64,000 nucleotides of DNA from Poa pratensis (Eukaryota > Streptophyta > Magnoliopsida > Poales > Poaceae). Below, in pieces: positions 8,955 to 21,230 of the stretch; positions within the stretch are counted from its first letter, which is position 1, and each line of letters begins with the position of its first letter. Under the pieces are notes generated by a model, which saw nothing but the letters and a program-made list of their open reading frames with translations, did not search any database and was not told where the DNA came from. The position numbers and the translations under genes are program-made. Location: contig CAMZMU010000027.1 of NCBI GenBank assembly GCA_947311845.1, positions 72,768,184 through 72,832,183 of the forward strand. Direction: 5' to 3'.

Positions 8955-11900
8955 TGTAACAGCCCAAAGTTCGAAAACCTAAAACCCGGTTAAAATTTTC
9001 GCTTTTGTGTTGCATTGCATCATGGCATTCATCTTAAATTGCTAAACAACTAGTTGGTTTGGTAACATCCACAAACAAATGCCAAACTTGCTCCAAAATA
9101 ATAAAGAAGCAACATTTCTGAAAATTAACAAATGCCCTATTTTTAACTCTATGAACAAATGTTGTCCAAAACTTTTTATTTGGCAACACCAATTTTTGTA
9201 GTGCCTCAATTAAATCAGGAAAAGCTACTGGCTTTAAAATTAAAAGAGAAAAGGACTTGTCTGTGAGGAAAACGAAAGCGCAGGAGTTTTTGTGTAAAAT
9301 AAAAGGACACTAAAGTGAAGGAGAGAAACCCCCCAACCAGCCCACTCACTTTCCTCACTCTCCTCTCCATTCTTCTCTCCCCAAAGAGCTCCAAGAGCTA
9401 GCTCCCATGGCCGAGCTCACCGCCGTTGATTGAGGAGTCCCCGAGCGAAACGAAGACCACCAATAGCTCCGCCTCGTCGTCCTCTACCACTCCACCGAAG
9501 GAATCGAGCCGGGACGCCTCGAACCAACCGTGCCGCCAAGTTCTTCGCCAACCACCGCCGGAAGCTTTCCCGGACGATTCCGGCCGTCTCCGTCCATCTC
9601 CGGTCCTTCCAAGCACCCCCACGAGTTCAGGGTGAGCAAACCCTCCAAATGGACCTCTACATTTCCTCCTTTTCCCCTAGTTCATCGAATCCCCGTAGCT
9701 CTATTTCGTTTTGGTCGCGTTGACAAATCCGGTGTCCAACCCGGAAATTTCCGGAACTGAACCCGGAATCCCCCGGTACCAGACCCGGAATTGTCCGGAA
9801 TCTATACCGGATTAAGAAAAACGGTACTGGACTCGACCATTTTCGCCCGGTTCATACCCGGAATTGACCCGGAATTAAACCCGGTGCCAGACCCGGTATA
9901 AAACCCGGAATGACCCGGTACAAAACCCAGAAATTTCCGGAATAAATTCCGGATTTCAATACAGTTTTGAAATTTCTGTTTTCTTTTCACCCCTTAATCT
10001 CTAAATGTATAAATATGATATTGTTGATTAAATAAATCATCAAAAAGTAATATCAAAAAGGAAATCTATTAAAATGGTAACTTTTTATCGGTGTATCCGA
10101 AAAATGCATGTAATACACCAAAATGCCCAGAAAATTGTGATTAAAACTTTAAAATAAATATTATGCATATTTGATCACAAATAAATTATGGTGCTTCTAG
10201 TAATGTTAAAACCATAAGTTTAAAAGAGGAACTTATAAAATTAATAACTTCTTACCGGGACCTCCGAAAAATGTGTTTCTTATACCGAAATGATCAGAAA
10301 AAGATGAGTGATCCAAAATCTTTATCATCATGCATCATTGATCACAATTACAATAATGTGCTCTAGTAGTAATTATAATCACTAAGTTTAAATATGGGGT
10401 TATTCCAAACAATGCAAGAAATATAACGGGGACCCCATTTAACTTGTTGGTCATGTTCAAAGCTTCTAGGGTGCATTTAAAATGTCACATCATCATCCTT
10501 GTATGCATTGCACAATTGCCATGTGTTGATTGTTCTTCCGGTGTTGTTTGTGCATCGGTAGATCAAGGAGGTGAAGTGCCACCCCCGTCTTGTGACGATC
10601 CGTACTACCAGCCATATCAACAAGGCAAGCGTAATCCCCCTCTGAGCATATCTTATCCTATGTTTCCGCAAATATTTTCTCCACTATAATATTGCATGCG
10701 GTTCTAAATGTCAACTTTTGTCGGATTAGAGTATCCTATAGTTGCATTAATTCCCTATGCCATTATCTGTTTCCCCTCCTATATCCATAGGTTTGTGTTG
10801 TTGGCCGAGCTACTTATAAATGCTATGTGATGCTTAGCCATGCCTAGTTAGATGCCTAGCTATACGATGGATATATGTGTGGTTGGAAACAGGTGTGAAT
10901 TGTTGAGATGATGGTGGAGAATTGTGGAGATGGATAATAAAATGCTAAAAGGTGGGGATGAGAGGCCACTGTGGTTGTGGTGCTTTGTCTCGTTCCCGTC
11001 GCCTAGGTGCGAGTGCTATACCTCTTGAACCAAGACTGAGCGTGCAACCATGCGTGAGGCCTATGCATTCGCAGTGCAGGAACCCTCATAGACTAAATAA
11101 CTCGAGCGGGGCTAGCCAGGGTCCTCTAGTTCGGGCTTCCATTTGCGCGTGCGTGATGATGGTGGGATGAACTGAGATGAGGATTGTGGTGTTAGGAAAA
11201 TAAGTGGCCGTGGGGCGGGGTGTGTGATCCTGGCAGTCCTGCCGCCACTGATGATCCTGGAAAGTCCTTAACGAGGGAGAAGTCGACACCGCTCCCACCC
11301 AGCCGGCTTTCCATGGAAGAGAGCTAATTGTACAGGTAATGGGCCGGACGGTACGCGTGGCGAAGGAGCTGGAGCCCCTCGGGACTCCGGGGACTTCCAC
11401 TTTGTACACCCCTGCAGGGATAAATCTTTTCGAAAAGCCGTGTCCGCGGTTATGGACGACTTGGGAAGTGAAGGTAAGATCATAGAATAACTTTAACGGA
11501 ATGATTAAAAACTGGGTACTAGAGGTACCACTCACAAATGCAAGGTGAGCTTCCTCGAGGGTGATTCGGGGAGGTGCCTTTGATGAACAGGTACAGTGGT
11601 GGTGATGGTTGTTGTTGAGAAAGGTGATCAAGAAAAGAGTACTTCTTACCTCTTTTGAAAATACTCTGAATAGTCGATGCCTTTGAGTTATGTTTTCATA
11701 AATAAAATCAGCTTTATGCAAAACAGCCATAAAACCTTGAAAGCCAATCATCGAGCATATATTAGCTCTTAATCTTGCGAGTTCGTCGAACTCAACGTCG
11801 TTTGCTTATTTTCAGGAGAGGACTTCACCGACCTCGAAGGTGGGTTCTTTGTGGACGTCGACGAGTAGTCTGGGGTTCCCAGGTGGCAGCTTGGGACATC

Positions 11901-12202
11901 CCGGAACAGCTGGCGCTGGATGTTTATTTGCAGGCCTCTTAGGCCATAATTTGGTTCTTGTTGTTTAGAACAACACACTTCGCTTCCGCATGTTGTAATG
12001 TTGGGTCTGTGACCTCTGGTTGTCATTTGCTATCTTTCTCTATTATAAGAGTTGAACTATATGATTTTGTGTCGTAGAGTCTGTGATGTGCCAGTTGTTC
12101 CACAAGTCTTGATCTCTCTATTATGCTTTGATAGTGTGCCTGCTGGTATCGGTTAACCGGAGACACAGTATCACTGTATAGCAGTCAGGTCGGGGCGCCA
12201 CA
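8955..12202 (+). repeat. 5' LTR of the LARD-like element (3,248 bp)
   Basis: Nearly identical to 15203-18456; by eye I count about 13 differences, roughly half of them 1-2 base indels. It includes a 240-bp array (9730-9960) of degenerate ACCCGGAATT / CCGGTA words. The ORFs inside it occur in both LTRs and look spurious. Confidence 0.93.
9730..9960. repeat. Degenerate CCGGAATT array inside the LTR
   Basis: At least 12 copies of CCGGAAT, CCGGTA or CCCGG spaced irregularly at 10-20 bp; the same array recurs at 15979-16209 in the second LTR. The related gypsy LTR has a different CCGG-rich array (GGCCGGTT words, 53655-53875), apparently in the equivalent region. Confidence 0.8.
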
Positions 12203-12205
12203 AGT

Positions 12206-12218
12206 TGGTATCAGAGCA
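12206..12218 (+). promoter_or_regulatory. Primer-binding site (initiator tRNA-Met)
   Basis: TGGTATCAGAGCA, three bases after the LTR end, is complementary to the 3' end of plant initiator methionine tRNA, the usual primer of plant LTR elements. Confidence 0.92.
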
Positions 12219-15188
12219 GTACTGCCTGTAGGAAACCCTTCTACTGGTCGATGTTGAGTCTAGTGTTTGTGAAAATATTTTAACCTAAAAATGAGTTGTG
12301 AAAACCATCTTAGGATTCTTTTTACTCCTTATCTGGTTACCCTCTAATCTCGGAGCAATCTTACCTCGATTTGACTTAAAGGTTTTACTTCTCATCTGTT
12401 ACTTCAAAATGATTAGAAACGTGGGTGGGTTCGACCTTTAGTGTTACGTGTCCAGTTGCTCCGCCGCGCTACAATCCGAAGCTTCATGTGCCGAGAAACC
12501 ATCTGGAGTACGACGAAAATTCCATCAACTCAGTTGGTTACGAACCCTTGTATTCCTATCCAGTTTAATCTCTTAATCCGTTCTTTTGGGTTTTAACCCA
12601 AGGACTTGAACAGAAGGTCCCGGATTGTGCTAACTAGAGTGTGTTAAGTTGTGATTACTTAACTCTCGCTAGTAGCACATGATGCTGATCTTCAACCCAA
12701 GTCTTTCCGTGGTCTGTGTGGTAAATAGTTGAACCTTAAATTACCGCACCTCAGCTGGTTATGTAACTTCATCTCTTCCTTAGCCTTGCTCTAGGTTCTA
12801 TCTTGGAAACATCGGGGTTACAGCCAGGATTCTCCTAGCGAGTCTCCCAACTATATTCATGACTCTGCTGCATCTCTCCTTTTTGGGCATGGTTATCACA
12901 ATTGAGTAATAACCGGTGCATCTTCAACATCTTAGGATTTCTCCAGAGCATGTTCTTACTCTAATCTGCTTTCCTGACCTTTGTCTGTCTGTTGACAGTA
13001 AAGTTTCATCGTGCGTTGGTATGTTCCGATGCAAGACTTTTTCCTGATCCGTTAAGACTTTCTCTTCGTCTTGGTAGGAGAAACAAACTCCAGTACCTTG
13101 TCCACTTCCCGGGCTAGGTCAAAGTTTTGTAATCCACAGAATAAGAGGTTTATTAGTCTCTGTTTCTGCTCCACCTTAGAGTGTCACACTCTTTGATATC
13201 GGGGTATTGTGCGAAGTATCATGATCCTCTTGATGAAGTGATGCTCTTACACCTTGTTACTCTCCGATCTCCGAGTGACTTGTTACTCGGGAATGATAAT
13301 TCGTGAGCAATGATGTGGCTATCGGATATTCTCAGCAGTTCTTACTGCGTTGCAATCCAAAGACCTTCTTTATCCTCCTTAGCATGATTGGTTATCCGAT
13401 CAATAAGCTGAGTTTGACTGTGTTGCCAAGTTCGTTTTCTCTGCTGCCTTCCTCGGTATAAGAGCTAGGCTTGTGCCGAAGCTCCCAAGACCACCTCGTT
13501 GTGCCTTGAAAGGCATGATCCTCCCTCGAACTCAAGATCCACCGCTATATCGTGATATCCTGTACATGGATCGTGATATTCTGTTGTTCCTCCCAGAAGT
13601 ATCGCCAGGTTGTCGCCTGTCCAAGCTCAACATCACGGACAACTCTTTTCTCTCCAGAAAATTTAGCTTATGAGTAAGCTGGTTCTCTGAACAACTCCTT
13701 TCTCCAAGAAAACCGTGCTGGATGTCTAGAATTATTCGGTTGAGCTTAAACAACTTGGAGAGTTGAAAGACAAGAGCTCTATCCCGACATAGTTCCTTTT
13801 CCAAGGGATGTCTAGTCTGTCCGTGTTGAAGCTAGGTGGTATCTCCTCTTTGGATACGCTAACCACTAAATCTTTTGATTTGAATTGGGCTATCGTCAAA
13901 TCAAACTCATACCGACCTACCTAAATGTGTTAGTCTGACCAATACTTATGCCTCGTTCTGGTGAACTATGAGTCTACCGTCTTGGAGTATCTAGATAGGT
14001 TTGTTGTTGAGCCCATCAACTACATTCTTATCTTCTCCATGTTTGAGGTGATGTATATGAGATATTGGGCGTGAGCATTGGAAACTTGTTAGAACTAACT
14101 TTGTGTCGTCACAAGGTATGAGTTCCGGAAGTTAGAAGTGACTTTCTCGGGTTCACGTGCAATTGCTGAAAGATGTCGCCGTGGATCTGAATAGATTGTC
14201 GGGTTTCCTCAGAATCATCTCCGGTCAATCATGCATATGCAGAAGATTCTTGGGATGATATGTTGTTACCTCCATTCCTTGAGAATTTCATCTATGCCTC
14301 CAAGCCACCAATGGAATAGTTCCAGAAAGAGAAGTCTGAGAACTTCTTTTGTCTCCTATGATGTTTCCCATCAAGATCTCAATCGTGTCTCGCTACAAGA
14401 TATTCAAGTAGGGCAGATGTCTCCTGACAAGTTGCTAATACTTGAGTTCCTCAATCTCGTTCCTCCTTTGGAGTTAGACCTTCTAGTCCAGCTCCTGGGG
14501 TTCTAGCAAAAGTAATCCGGTGGTATCCGTGACAAAGGCTCCCTATCCATCCATGTTGAATCTGGAGTATCTCTACACCTGACCAGATCTAAATCTCAAA
14601 CAGAAACGACAGTTGGTGATCCTCAAGAAGTTTGTCCCGATGTCTAGGAGAATCAAGAAGTGTTCCCAATACTAACGTTTGCGGAGTTTCTGAAGTTCCC
14701 TCGATCTAGCTTTCCGATCCTTCTTCAGTGACCTGAAATGCTCCTCCATGATGAAGGTTCTACTCATGCCGACTAGTACAAGATATCTCTTCATCCGTTG
14801 GAGTCTTGTTTCAACCCTCTCCCTCAGAAATTCTAGGCCTCGTGCAAAGTTCATGTTCTGAATCCTTGGAGAAACAGTTGTCTACCAACTGAAAACTCCT
14901 TATCAATCTCCCGTCAAACGCTTGTGTCTCCTAACTGTCTAATCAACGGATGCTCGAAGTCTCATCCTAGGTTCTACCAGGAGGTATTCGGCCGTTGTAT
15001 CTTACCAAGATCCATCCTTCCTGTGAGGTTTCCTTCTTCCTATGGTGTAGTTGAGCGATGATCTCGAAGCGTTGCCGATGAAGATCTCCAGGATGCGCTG
15101 AATCACTCTACACCGAGAGGATCGTCGAAGACTGTTGTAACCACTTTCCCTCTTTCCTACTCTTAGAATCTCGGGACGAGATTCCTGT

Positions 15189-15202
15189 AAGGAGGGTAGA
15201 GT
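15189..15202 (+). promoter_or_regulatory. Polypurine tract of the LARD-like element
   Basis: AAGGAGGGTAGAGT directly abuts the TG of the right LTR. It is almost identical to the tract of the gypsy at 54936-54949 (reverse strand). Confidence 0.85.
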
Positions 15203-18200
15203 TGTAATAGCCCAAAGTTCGAAAACCTAAAACCCGGTTAAAATTTTCGCTTTTGTGTTGCATTGCATCATGGCATTCATCTTAAATTGCTAAACAACTA
15301 GTTGGTTTGGTAACATCCACAAACAAATGCCAAACTTGCTCCAAAATAATAAAGAAGCAACATTTCTGAAAATTAACAAATGCCCTATTTTTAACTCTAT
15401 GAACAAATGTTGTCCAAAACTTTTTATTTGGCAACACCAATTTTTGTGGTGCCTCAATTAAATCAGGAAAAGCTACTGGCTTTAAAATTAAAAGAGAAAA
15501 GGACTTGTCTGTGAGGAAAACGAAAGCGCAGGGGTTTTTGTGTAAAATAAAAGGACACTAAAGTGAAGGAGAGAAAACCCCCCAACCAGCCCACTCACTT
15601 TCCTCACTCTCCTCTCCATTCTTCTCTCCCCAAAGAGCTCCAAGAGCTAGCTCCCATGGCCGAGCTCACCGCCGTTGATTGAGGAGTCCCCGAGCGAAAC
15701 GAAGACCACCAATAGCTCCGCCTCGTCGTCCTCTACCACTCCACCGAAGGAATCGAGCCGGGACGCCTCGAACCAACCGTGCCGCCAAGTTCTTCGCCAA
15801 CCACCGCCGGAAGCTTTCCCGGACGATTCCGGCCGTCTCCGTCCATCTCCGGTCCTTCCAAGCACCCCCACGAGTTCAGGGTGAGCAAACCCTCCAAATG
15901 GACCTCTACATTTCCTCCTTTTCCCCCTAGTTCATCGAATCCCCGTAGCTCTATTTCGTTTTGGTCGCGTTGACAAATCCGGTGTCCAACCCGGAAATTT
16001 CCGGAACTGAACCCGGAATCCCCCGGTACCAGACCCGGAATTGTCCGGAATCTATACCGGATTAAGAAAAACGGTACTGGACTCGACCATTTTCGCCCGG
16101 TTCATACCCGGAATTGACCCGGAATTAAACCCGGTGCCAGACCCGGTATAAAACCCGGAATGACCCGGTACAAAACCCAGAAATTTCCGGAATAAATTCT
16201 GGATTTCAATACAGTTTTGAAATTTCTGTTTTCTTTTCACCCCTTAATCTCTAAATGTATAAATATGATATTGTTGATTAAATAAATCATCAAAAAGTAA
16301 TATCCAAAAGGAAATCTATTAAAATGGTAACTTTTTATCGGTGTATCCGAAAAATGCATGTAATACACCAAAATGCCCAGAAAATTGTGATTAAAACTTT
16401 AAAATAAATATTATGCATATTTGATCACAAATAAATTATGGTGCTTCTAGTAATGTTAAAACCATAAGTTTAAAAGAGGAACTTATAAAATTAATAACTT
16501 CTTACCGGGACCTCCGAAAAATGTGTTTCTTATACCGAAATGATCAGAAAAAGATGAGTGATCCAAAATCTTTATCATCATGCATCATTGATCACAATTA
16601 CAATAATGTGCTCTAGTAGTAATTATAATCACTAAGTTTAAATATGGGGTTATTCCAAACAATGCAAGAAATATAACGGGGACCCCATTTAACTTGTTGG
16701 TCATGTTCAAAGCTTCTAGGGTGCATTTAAAATGTCACATCATCATCCTTGTATGCATTGCACAATTTCCATGTGTTGATTGTTCTTCCGGTGTTGTTTG
16801 TGCATCGGTAGATCAAGGAGGTGAAGTGCCACCCCCGTCTTGTGACGATCCGTACTACCAGCCATATCAACAAGGCAAGCGTAATCCCCCTCTGAGCATA
16901 TCTTATCCTATGTTTCCGCAAATATTTTCTCCACTATAATATTGCATGCGGTTCTAAATGTCAACTTTTGTCGGATTAGAGTATCCTATAGTTGCATTAA
17001 TTCCCTATGCCATTATCTGTTTCCCCTCCTATGATCCATAGGTTTGTGTTGTTGGCCGAGCTACTTATAAATGCTATGTGATGCTTAGCCATGCCTAGTT
17101 AGATGCCTAGCTATACGATGGATATATGTGTGGTTGGAAACAGGTGTGAATTGTTGAGATGATGGTGGAGAATTGTGGAGATGGATAATAAAATGCTAAA
17201 AGGTGGGGATGAGAGGCCACTGTGGTTGTGGTGCTTTGTCTCGTTCCCGTCGCCTAGGTGCGAGTGCTATACCTCTTGAACCAAGACTGAGCGTGCAACC
17301 ATGCGTGAGGCCTATGCATTCGCAGTGCAGGAACCCTCATAGACTAAATAACTCGAGCGGGGCTAGCCAGGGTCCTCTAGTTCGGGCTTCCATTTGCGCG
17401 TGCGTGATGATGGTGGGATGAACTGAGATGAGGATTGTGGTGTTAGGAAAATAAGTGGCCGTGGGGCGGGGTGTCGTGATCCTGGCAGTCCTGCCGCCAC
17501 TGATGATCCTGGAAAGTCCTTAACGAGGGAGAAGTCGACACCGCTCCCACCCAGCCGGCTTTCCATGGAAGAGAGCTAATTGTACAGGTAATGGGCCGGA
17601 CGGTACGCGTGGCGAAGGAGCTGGAGCCCCTCGGGACTCCGGGGACTTCCACTTTGTACACCCCTGCAGGGATAAATCTTTTCGAAAAGCCGTGTCCGCG
17701 GTTATGGACGACTTGGGAAGTGAAGGTAAGATCATAGAATAACTTTAACGGAATGATTAAAAACTGGGTACTAGAGGTACCACTCACAAATGCAAGGTGA
17801 GCTTCCTCGAGGGTGATTCGGGGAGGTGCCTTTGATGAACAGGTACAGTGGTGGGTGATGGTTGTTGTTGAGAAAGGTGATCAAGAAAAGAGTACTTCTT
17901 ACCTCTTTTGAAAATACTCTGAATAGTCGATGCCTTTGAGTTATGTTTTCATAAATAAAATCAGCTTTATGCAAAACAGCCATAAAACCTTGAAAGCCAA
18001 TCATCGAGCATATATTAGCTCTTAATCTTGCGAGTTCGTCGAACTCAACGTCGTTTGCTTATTTTCAGGAGAGGACTTCACCGCCCTCGAAGGTGGGTTC
18101 TTTGTGGACGTCGACGAGTAGTCTGGGGTTCCCAGGTGGCAGCTTGGGACATCCCGGAACAGCTGGCGCTTGGATGTTTATCTGCAGGCCTCTTAGGCCA

Positions 18201-18456
18201 TAATTTGGTTCTTGTTGTTTAGAACAACACACTTCGCTTCCGCATGTTGTAATGTTGGGTCTGTGACCTCTGGTTGTCATTTGCTATCTTTCTCTATTAT
18301 AAGAGTTGAACTATATGATTTTGTGTCGTAGAGTCTGTGATGTGCCAGTTGTTCCACAAGTCTTGATCTCTCTATTATGCTTTGATAGTGTGCCTGCTGG
18401 TATCGGTTAACCGGAGACACAGTATCACTGTATAGCAGTCAGGTCGGGGCGCCACA
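15203..18456 (+). repeat. 3' LTR of the LARD-like element (3,254 bp)
   Basis: Direct copy of 8955-12202, ending GGGGCGCCACA followed by the TSD GTCGT. The few differences are scattered, for example TGTAATAGCCC for TGTAACAGCCC at the first bases. Confidence 0.93.
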
Positions 18457-18473
18457 GTCGTTCTGTACTAGTG

Positions 18474-18910
18474 TATATAATTTTGTTGTTCCTTCTTATA
18501 TAGTCCCTGGCTTATCTTTTTATCGTGACGAGAAGACTAGGGAGGCCAAATAGCGAATACAAACATAGAGCGGACAAATGAAGCTGGGACTTTAGGGAGC
18601 CCTTTATTTGAAAATTTCAAAGACAATGTTTCAAAGTTTCATAATAATCCGAGGAGAAAACCTAGATGTAGACAATGTTGTATTTTATCAACGTGTAAAA
18701 TCTCAAGCATCTTTTATTTTCCGCTGAATAAAAATGACAAAATCTAACTTTTAAAGTAGTGAAGAGTACAAACTTTCAAACCTCCAAAATCTATCAGATT
18801 TTGTCATTTTGTATAGCCGAGAATATGACCTATTTTGGGTTAATTTTACACGTTTCTATAATGTAATGGGCCTTGGCCCATGCAGGAGAATCATCTTATT
18901 TGCATTTGAG
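18474..18910. repeat. Unclassified repeat, second copy at 44594-44935
   Basis: From 18544 (GCCAAATAGCGAATACAAACAT) to 18910 the sequence is clearly related to 44594-44935 in the same orientation, with substitutions and small indels. No ORF. The host element class is unknown. Confidence 0.65.
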
Positions 18911-19616
18911 GGAGCTCCTTTGTATCGCCTGTTAACGGCGGTTTAGCCCCGCGCCGCCTATGCAATTCCGTAAGTGGCCCGGCCCAAACAGTTTGCATCA
19001 GAATTTTTTGACCGTTTGTTCGTTCGATTGTTTTTTTACATGAATACTTTTTAATCTGAATATTTTCAAAATATGAACAAAAATCTGGACCATTTTCGTT
19101 ACTATTTTTTAACCATTAATTTTTTTAAATTTGGAACCATTTAAAAAATGAATAATTTTCAAATATGGAACCATTTTAAATTCGGAACCATTTTTAAATT
19201 TAGAACCATTTTCAAAATGGAATTATTTTAAAAAATGAATAATTCTTAAATTTGGAACCATTTTTTTAATTTAGAACAATTTTAAATTCGGAAGCATTTT
19301 TAAATTTTGAACCATTTTTAAAATGGAACCATTTAAAAAAATGAACAATTTTCAAATTTGAAACTATTTTTAAATTTGGAACCATTTTCAAAAATTAAAG
19401 AATTTACAAAAAACAATTTAAAAAAGAACGAAAAACAATAAGAAAAAAAGAAAACAAAAACAAAACATAAAAGAAACGAAAAAGAATAACAGAAAAGAAA
19501 AAAAGAATAACAAAAGAAAAAAGGGAAAAGCCGCTCGATGGGCCGGCCCGACAGAAGCTCCCCGTTAGCGGCGTGGCCGATTCGCGCCGCTAACGAGCGT
19601 CATATAGGTTTGCCTA
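18911..19616. mobile_element. ~706-bp insertion, MULE- or hAT-like non-autonomous element (inferred from an empty site)
   Basis: The related copy at 44928-44935 reads CATTTGAG straight into TTGTCCCC. Here CATTTGAG (18903-18910) and CATTTTAG (19617-19624) flank about 706 extra bases. An 8-bp duplication with one mismatch suits a hAT or Mutator-type insertion. Inside, GTTAACGGCG/CGCGCCGCC near the left and its inverse CGCGCCGCTAACG near the right give subterminal inverted repeats. The middle (19020-19420) is a degenerate run of AAATTTGGAACCATTTT units. Confidence 0.55.
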
Positions 19617-20090
19617 CATTTTAGTTGTCCCCACTTGTGAACAGCACTAGCCCTAGTCCCATGTGTCAGGTGGTCATAGAGGATCCCTCCACATTAGCGG
19701 ACCTACTTTTCAGGATATCTAACCTCTATTCGAGTTGGCCCACAAGTTTAGTGTGCACATTAATATGTCGGGTTTCCTAATAATTGGGGAAAATGAAAAT
19801 ATTTGACATGTAGAGCGTTCTATGGCTACACACAAAAAATATTCAGATAAAAAAGTCAAGTCACGGTCCAATGGGATTCCTCATCCCATTTTACGACACA
19901 AAAACATGACCTTTTGGGTCCAGGCACGCCGTGGTGAAATATTTCAGAATGTCACGGATTTTCATCTAATCTCTGAAGTTTTTGATAATGTCACATACCT
20001 CCATATTTCTTGTAGAGGACCAACGAGAAGTGGTGGGCCCACCATGGTGCAGCTGGCCTTTTGTGTCGTGCCATGAGTGCTCCAACACCC
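19617..20090. repeat. Unclassified repeat continuation
   Basis: 19617-19690 matches 44936-45015. A later part (about 19840-19890, TCAAGTCACGGTCCAATGGGAT) matches 45022-45060 in inverted orientation, so the two copies differ by a rearrangement. No coding content. Confidence 0.45.
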
Positions 20091-21230
20091 CTCTTCTGTT
20101 TCCTAGTCTCCCACTAGGACTTCCATAGTTTCGAAATTATATTCACACATGATTTTTTCTGAATTATTTGGATATTATAAAAGGTTCCTAAAACAAAAAA
20201 AATACGAAAATAGTAAAATTCCTGTTTTCCAGAGTTTAGAAATCAAAGTAATAGGATTTCATGGAAAATTTCCATGAATTGTAAAAAATAGTGGTGTAAA
20301 TATCATATAAGTTGTAAATTTCATGAATACAACAATTTACAACTTGTATTGGTGGGAGGTTGATTTGTCATCCTCCAGCCATAATGGTTTCTAAGAATTT
20401 AAACCTTGTATCGTTGGCTATGTGATTCATATTTTGCCTCATATTTGGATAAGAGGAGGTCCCTGACAGGTTATGTGTTCTCATTGGTGGTTGTGCTGTT
20501 AGTTGGAAGGCAATACTTTAGCTAGCTATTGCTCAATCTACCAGGGAGAAGGTTCTTGTTCATGCTACAAGATGAAATTTGTCTTAAGGTGGAGTGTTGT
20601 TTTATTGTGATCCCAATTCAATTATGATAAAAGGCTATTTCTGCCAGAGCGAGGGGAGGCCCGTCGCCGGGAGGCTTTGCCCACCCTGTTTCCCCGTGCC
20701 GGGGAAGCCGCGGGGTGGGGGTGGAGGTGGGGGGGGGGAGGGGGAGGGTGGTGGGTGGAGGCGAAGCCCCTCACAATACGAATTGTTACCGACAATACAA
20801 ATTGCTTAAATACATCTTGTAAGCCGCCACACGGGATAAGTCGAACAATTGCAATTCCCGGCGTTTGTAACCTCTCCCGAAATAGTGAAATTTTGCTAAC
20901 TGGCGTACGTGGTTTTTACCCTTGTCACTGGAGGGTTTTTTCACGTTAAAATATCGTGTCCAATGTGTTGATTTACTTTCGTTCATCGGTTAATTGTTTG
21001 TCGTGTATAACAATGTGCAACCAATATTTATGTTCTTTTGCTCCGTATAGGTCCGCATAGACACGAAGAAATACAACTAATCGTTGCCAAAATGCGAATC
21101 TTCGGGGTCAAAGCAAGTATTTCAGCAATGAGCCATTTCTGGTAGGCTTCATCGGCCACATAATTAGTTTTTGGCCGTGAGTTTTCTAACTACCATTGCG
21201 TAGATGTACGTAGTATCATTTTTTTGGAAA
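20091..21230. other. Intergenic, no gene recognised; G-rich tract and small palindromes
   Basis: Contains a 21-bp palindrome (TTCATGGAAAATTTCCATGAA, 20258-20278), a hairpin (AAGTTGTAAATT...AATTTACAACTT, about 20308-20345) and a G-rich tract (20714-20760) able to form G-quadruplexes. The 71-90 aa ORFs over the G-rich tract are composition artefacts. Confidence 0.4.

Larger units (their letters stand above)
12203..15202 (+). other. Non-coding interior of the LARD-like element
   Basis: The first ~500 bp (12203-12710) are closely similar to the reverse complement of the gypsy leader just inside its right-hand LTR (about 59430-59936). The remaining ~2.4 kb has no long ORF and no recognisable gag or pol motif. 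The last ~50 bp (TCTTAGAATCTCGGGACGAG... and the purine tract) again match the gypsy. Confidence 0.8.
8955..18456 (+). mobile_element. Complete non-coding gypsy-type LTR element (LARD-like), TSD GTCGT
   Basis: Both LTRs (8955-12202 and 15203-18456) start TGTAAYAGCCC and end GGGGCGCCACA. The flanking 5-bp duplication GTCGT is at 8950-8954 and 18457-18461. A primer-binding site complementary to initiator tRNA-Met follows the left LTR, and a purine tract precedes the right one. The 3.0-kb interior has no RT, integrase or gag frame. Long LTRs around a conserved but non-coding core is the definition of a LARD. LTR ends, leader and purine tract match the coding gypsy at 51387-63474, so that family is the likely source of proteins in trans (inference). 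Confidence 0.92.
8760..18473 (+). mobile_element. CACTA transposon terminal region, split by a gypsy-type element
   Basis: 8760-8954 holds degenerate subterminal repeats in both orientations around CCGATGAGG / CATCGG (CCTCATCGGCAATGG, GTTACCGATGAGG, TTTCCGATGGGGG, TTTCCGATGTG). The gypsy-type element 8955-18456 interrupts this. Immediately after it come TTCTGTACTAGTG and the end at 18473, matching the CACTA-type terminus (reverse complement CACTAGTACAGAA). With the insert and one TSD copy removed, the end is continuous. The other CACTA end was not found and probably lies left of the window, so the B3 and exonuclease fragments might be cargo of this element; that is inference. Confidence 0.65.

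Noticed and set aside
9398..12026. Pairs of 60-220 aa ORFs repeated at 15647-18280
   Set aside because: They are duplicated only because they lie in the two LTRs; none resembles a protein family.
13473..14854. Short ORFs in the LARD-like interior
   Set aside because: Random open frames below 92 aa with no gag or pol motif.
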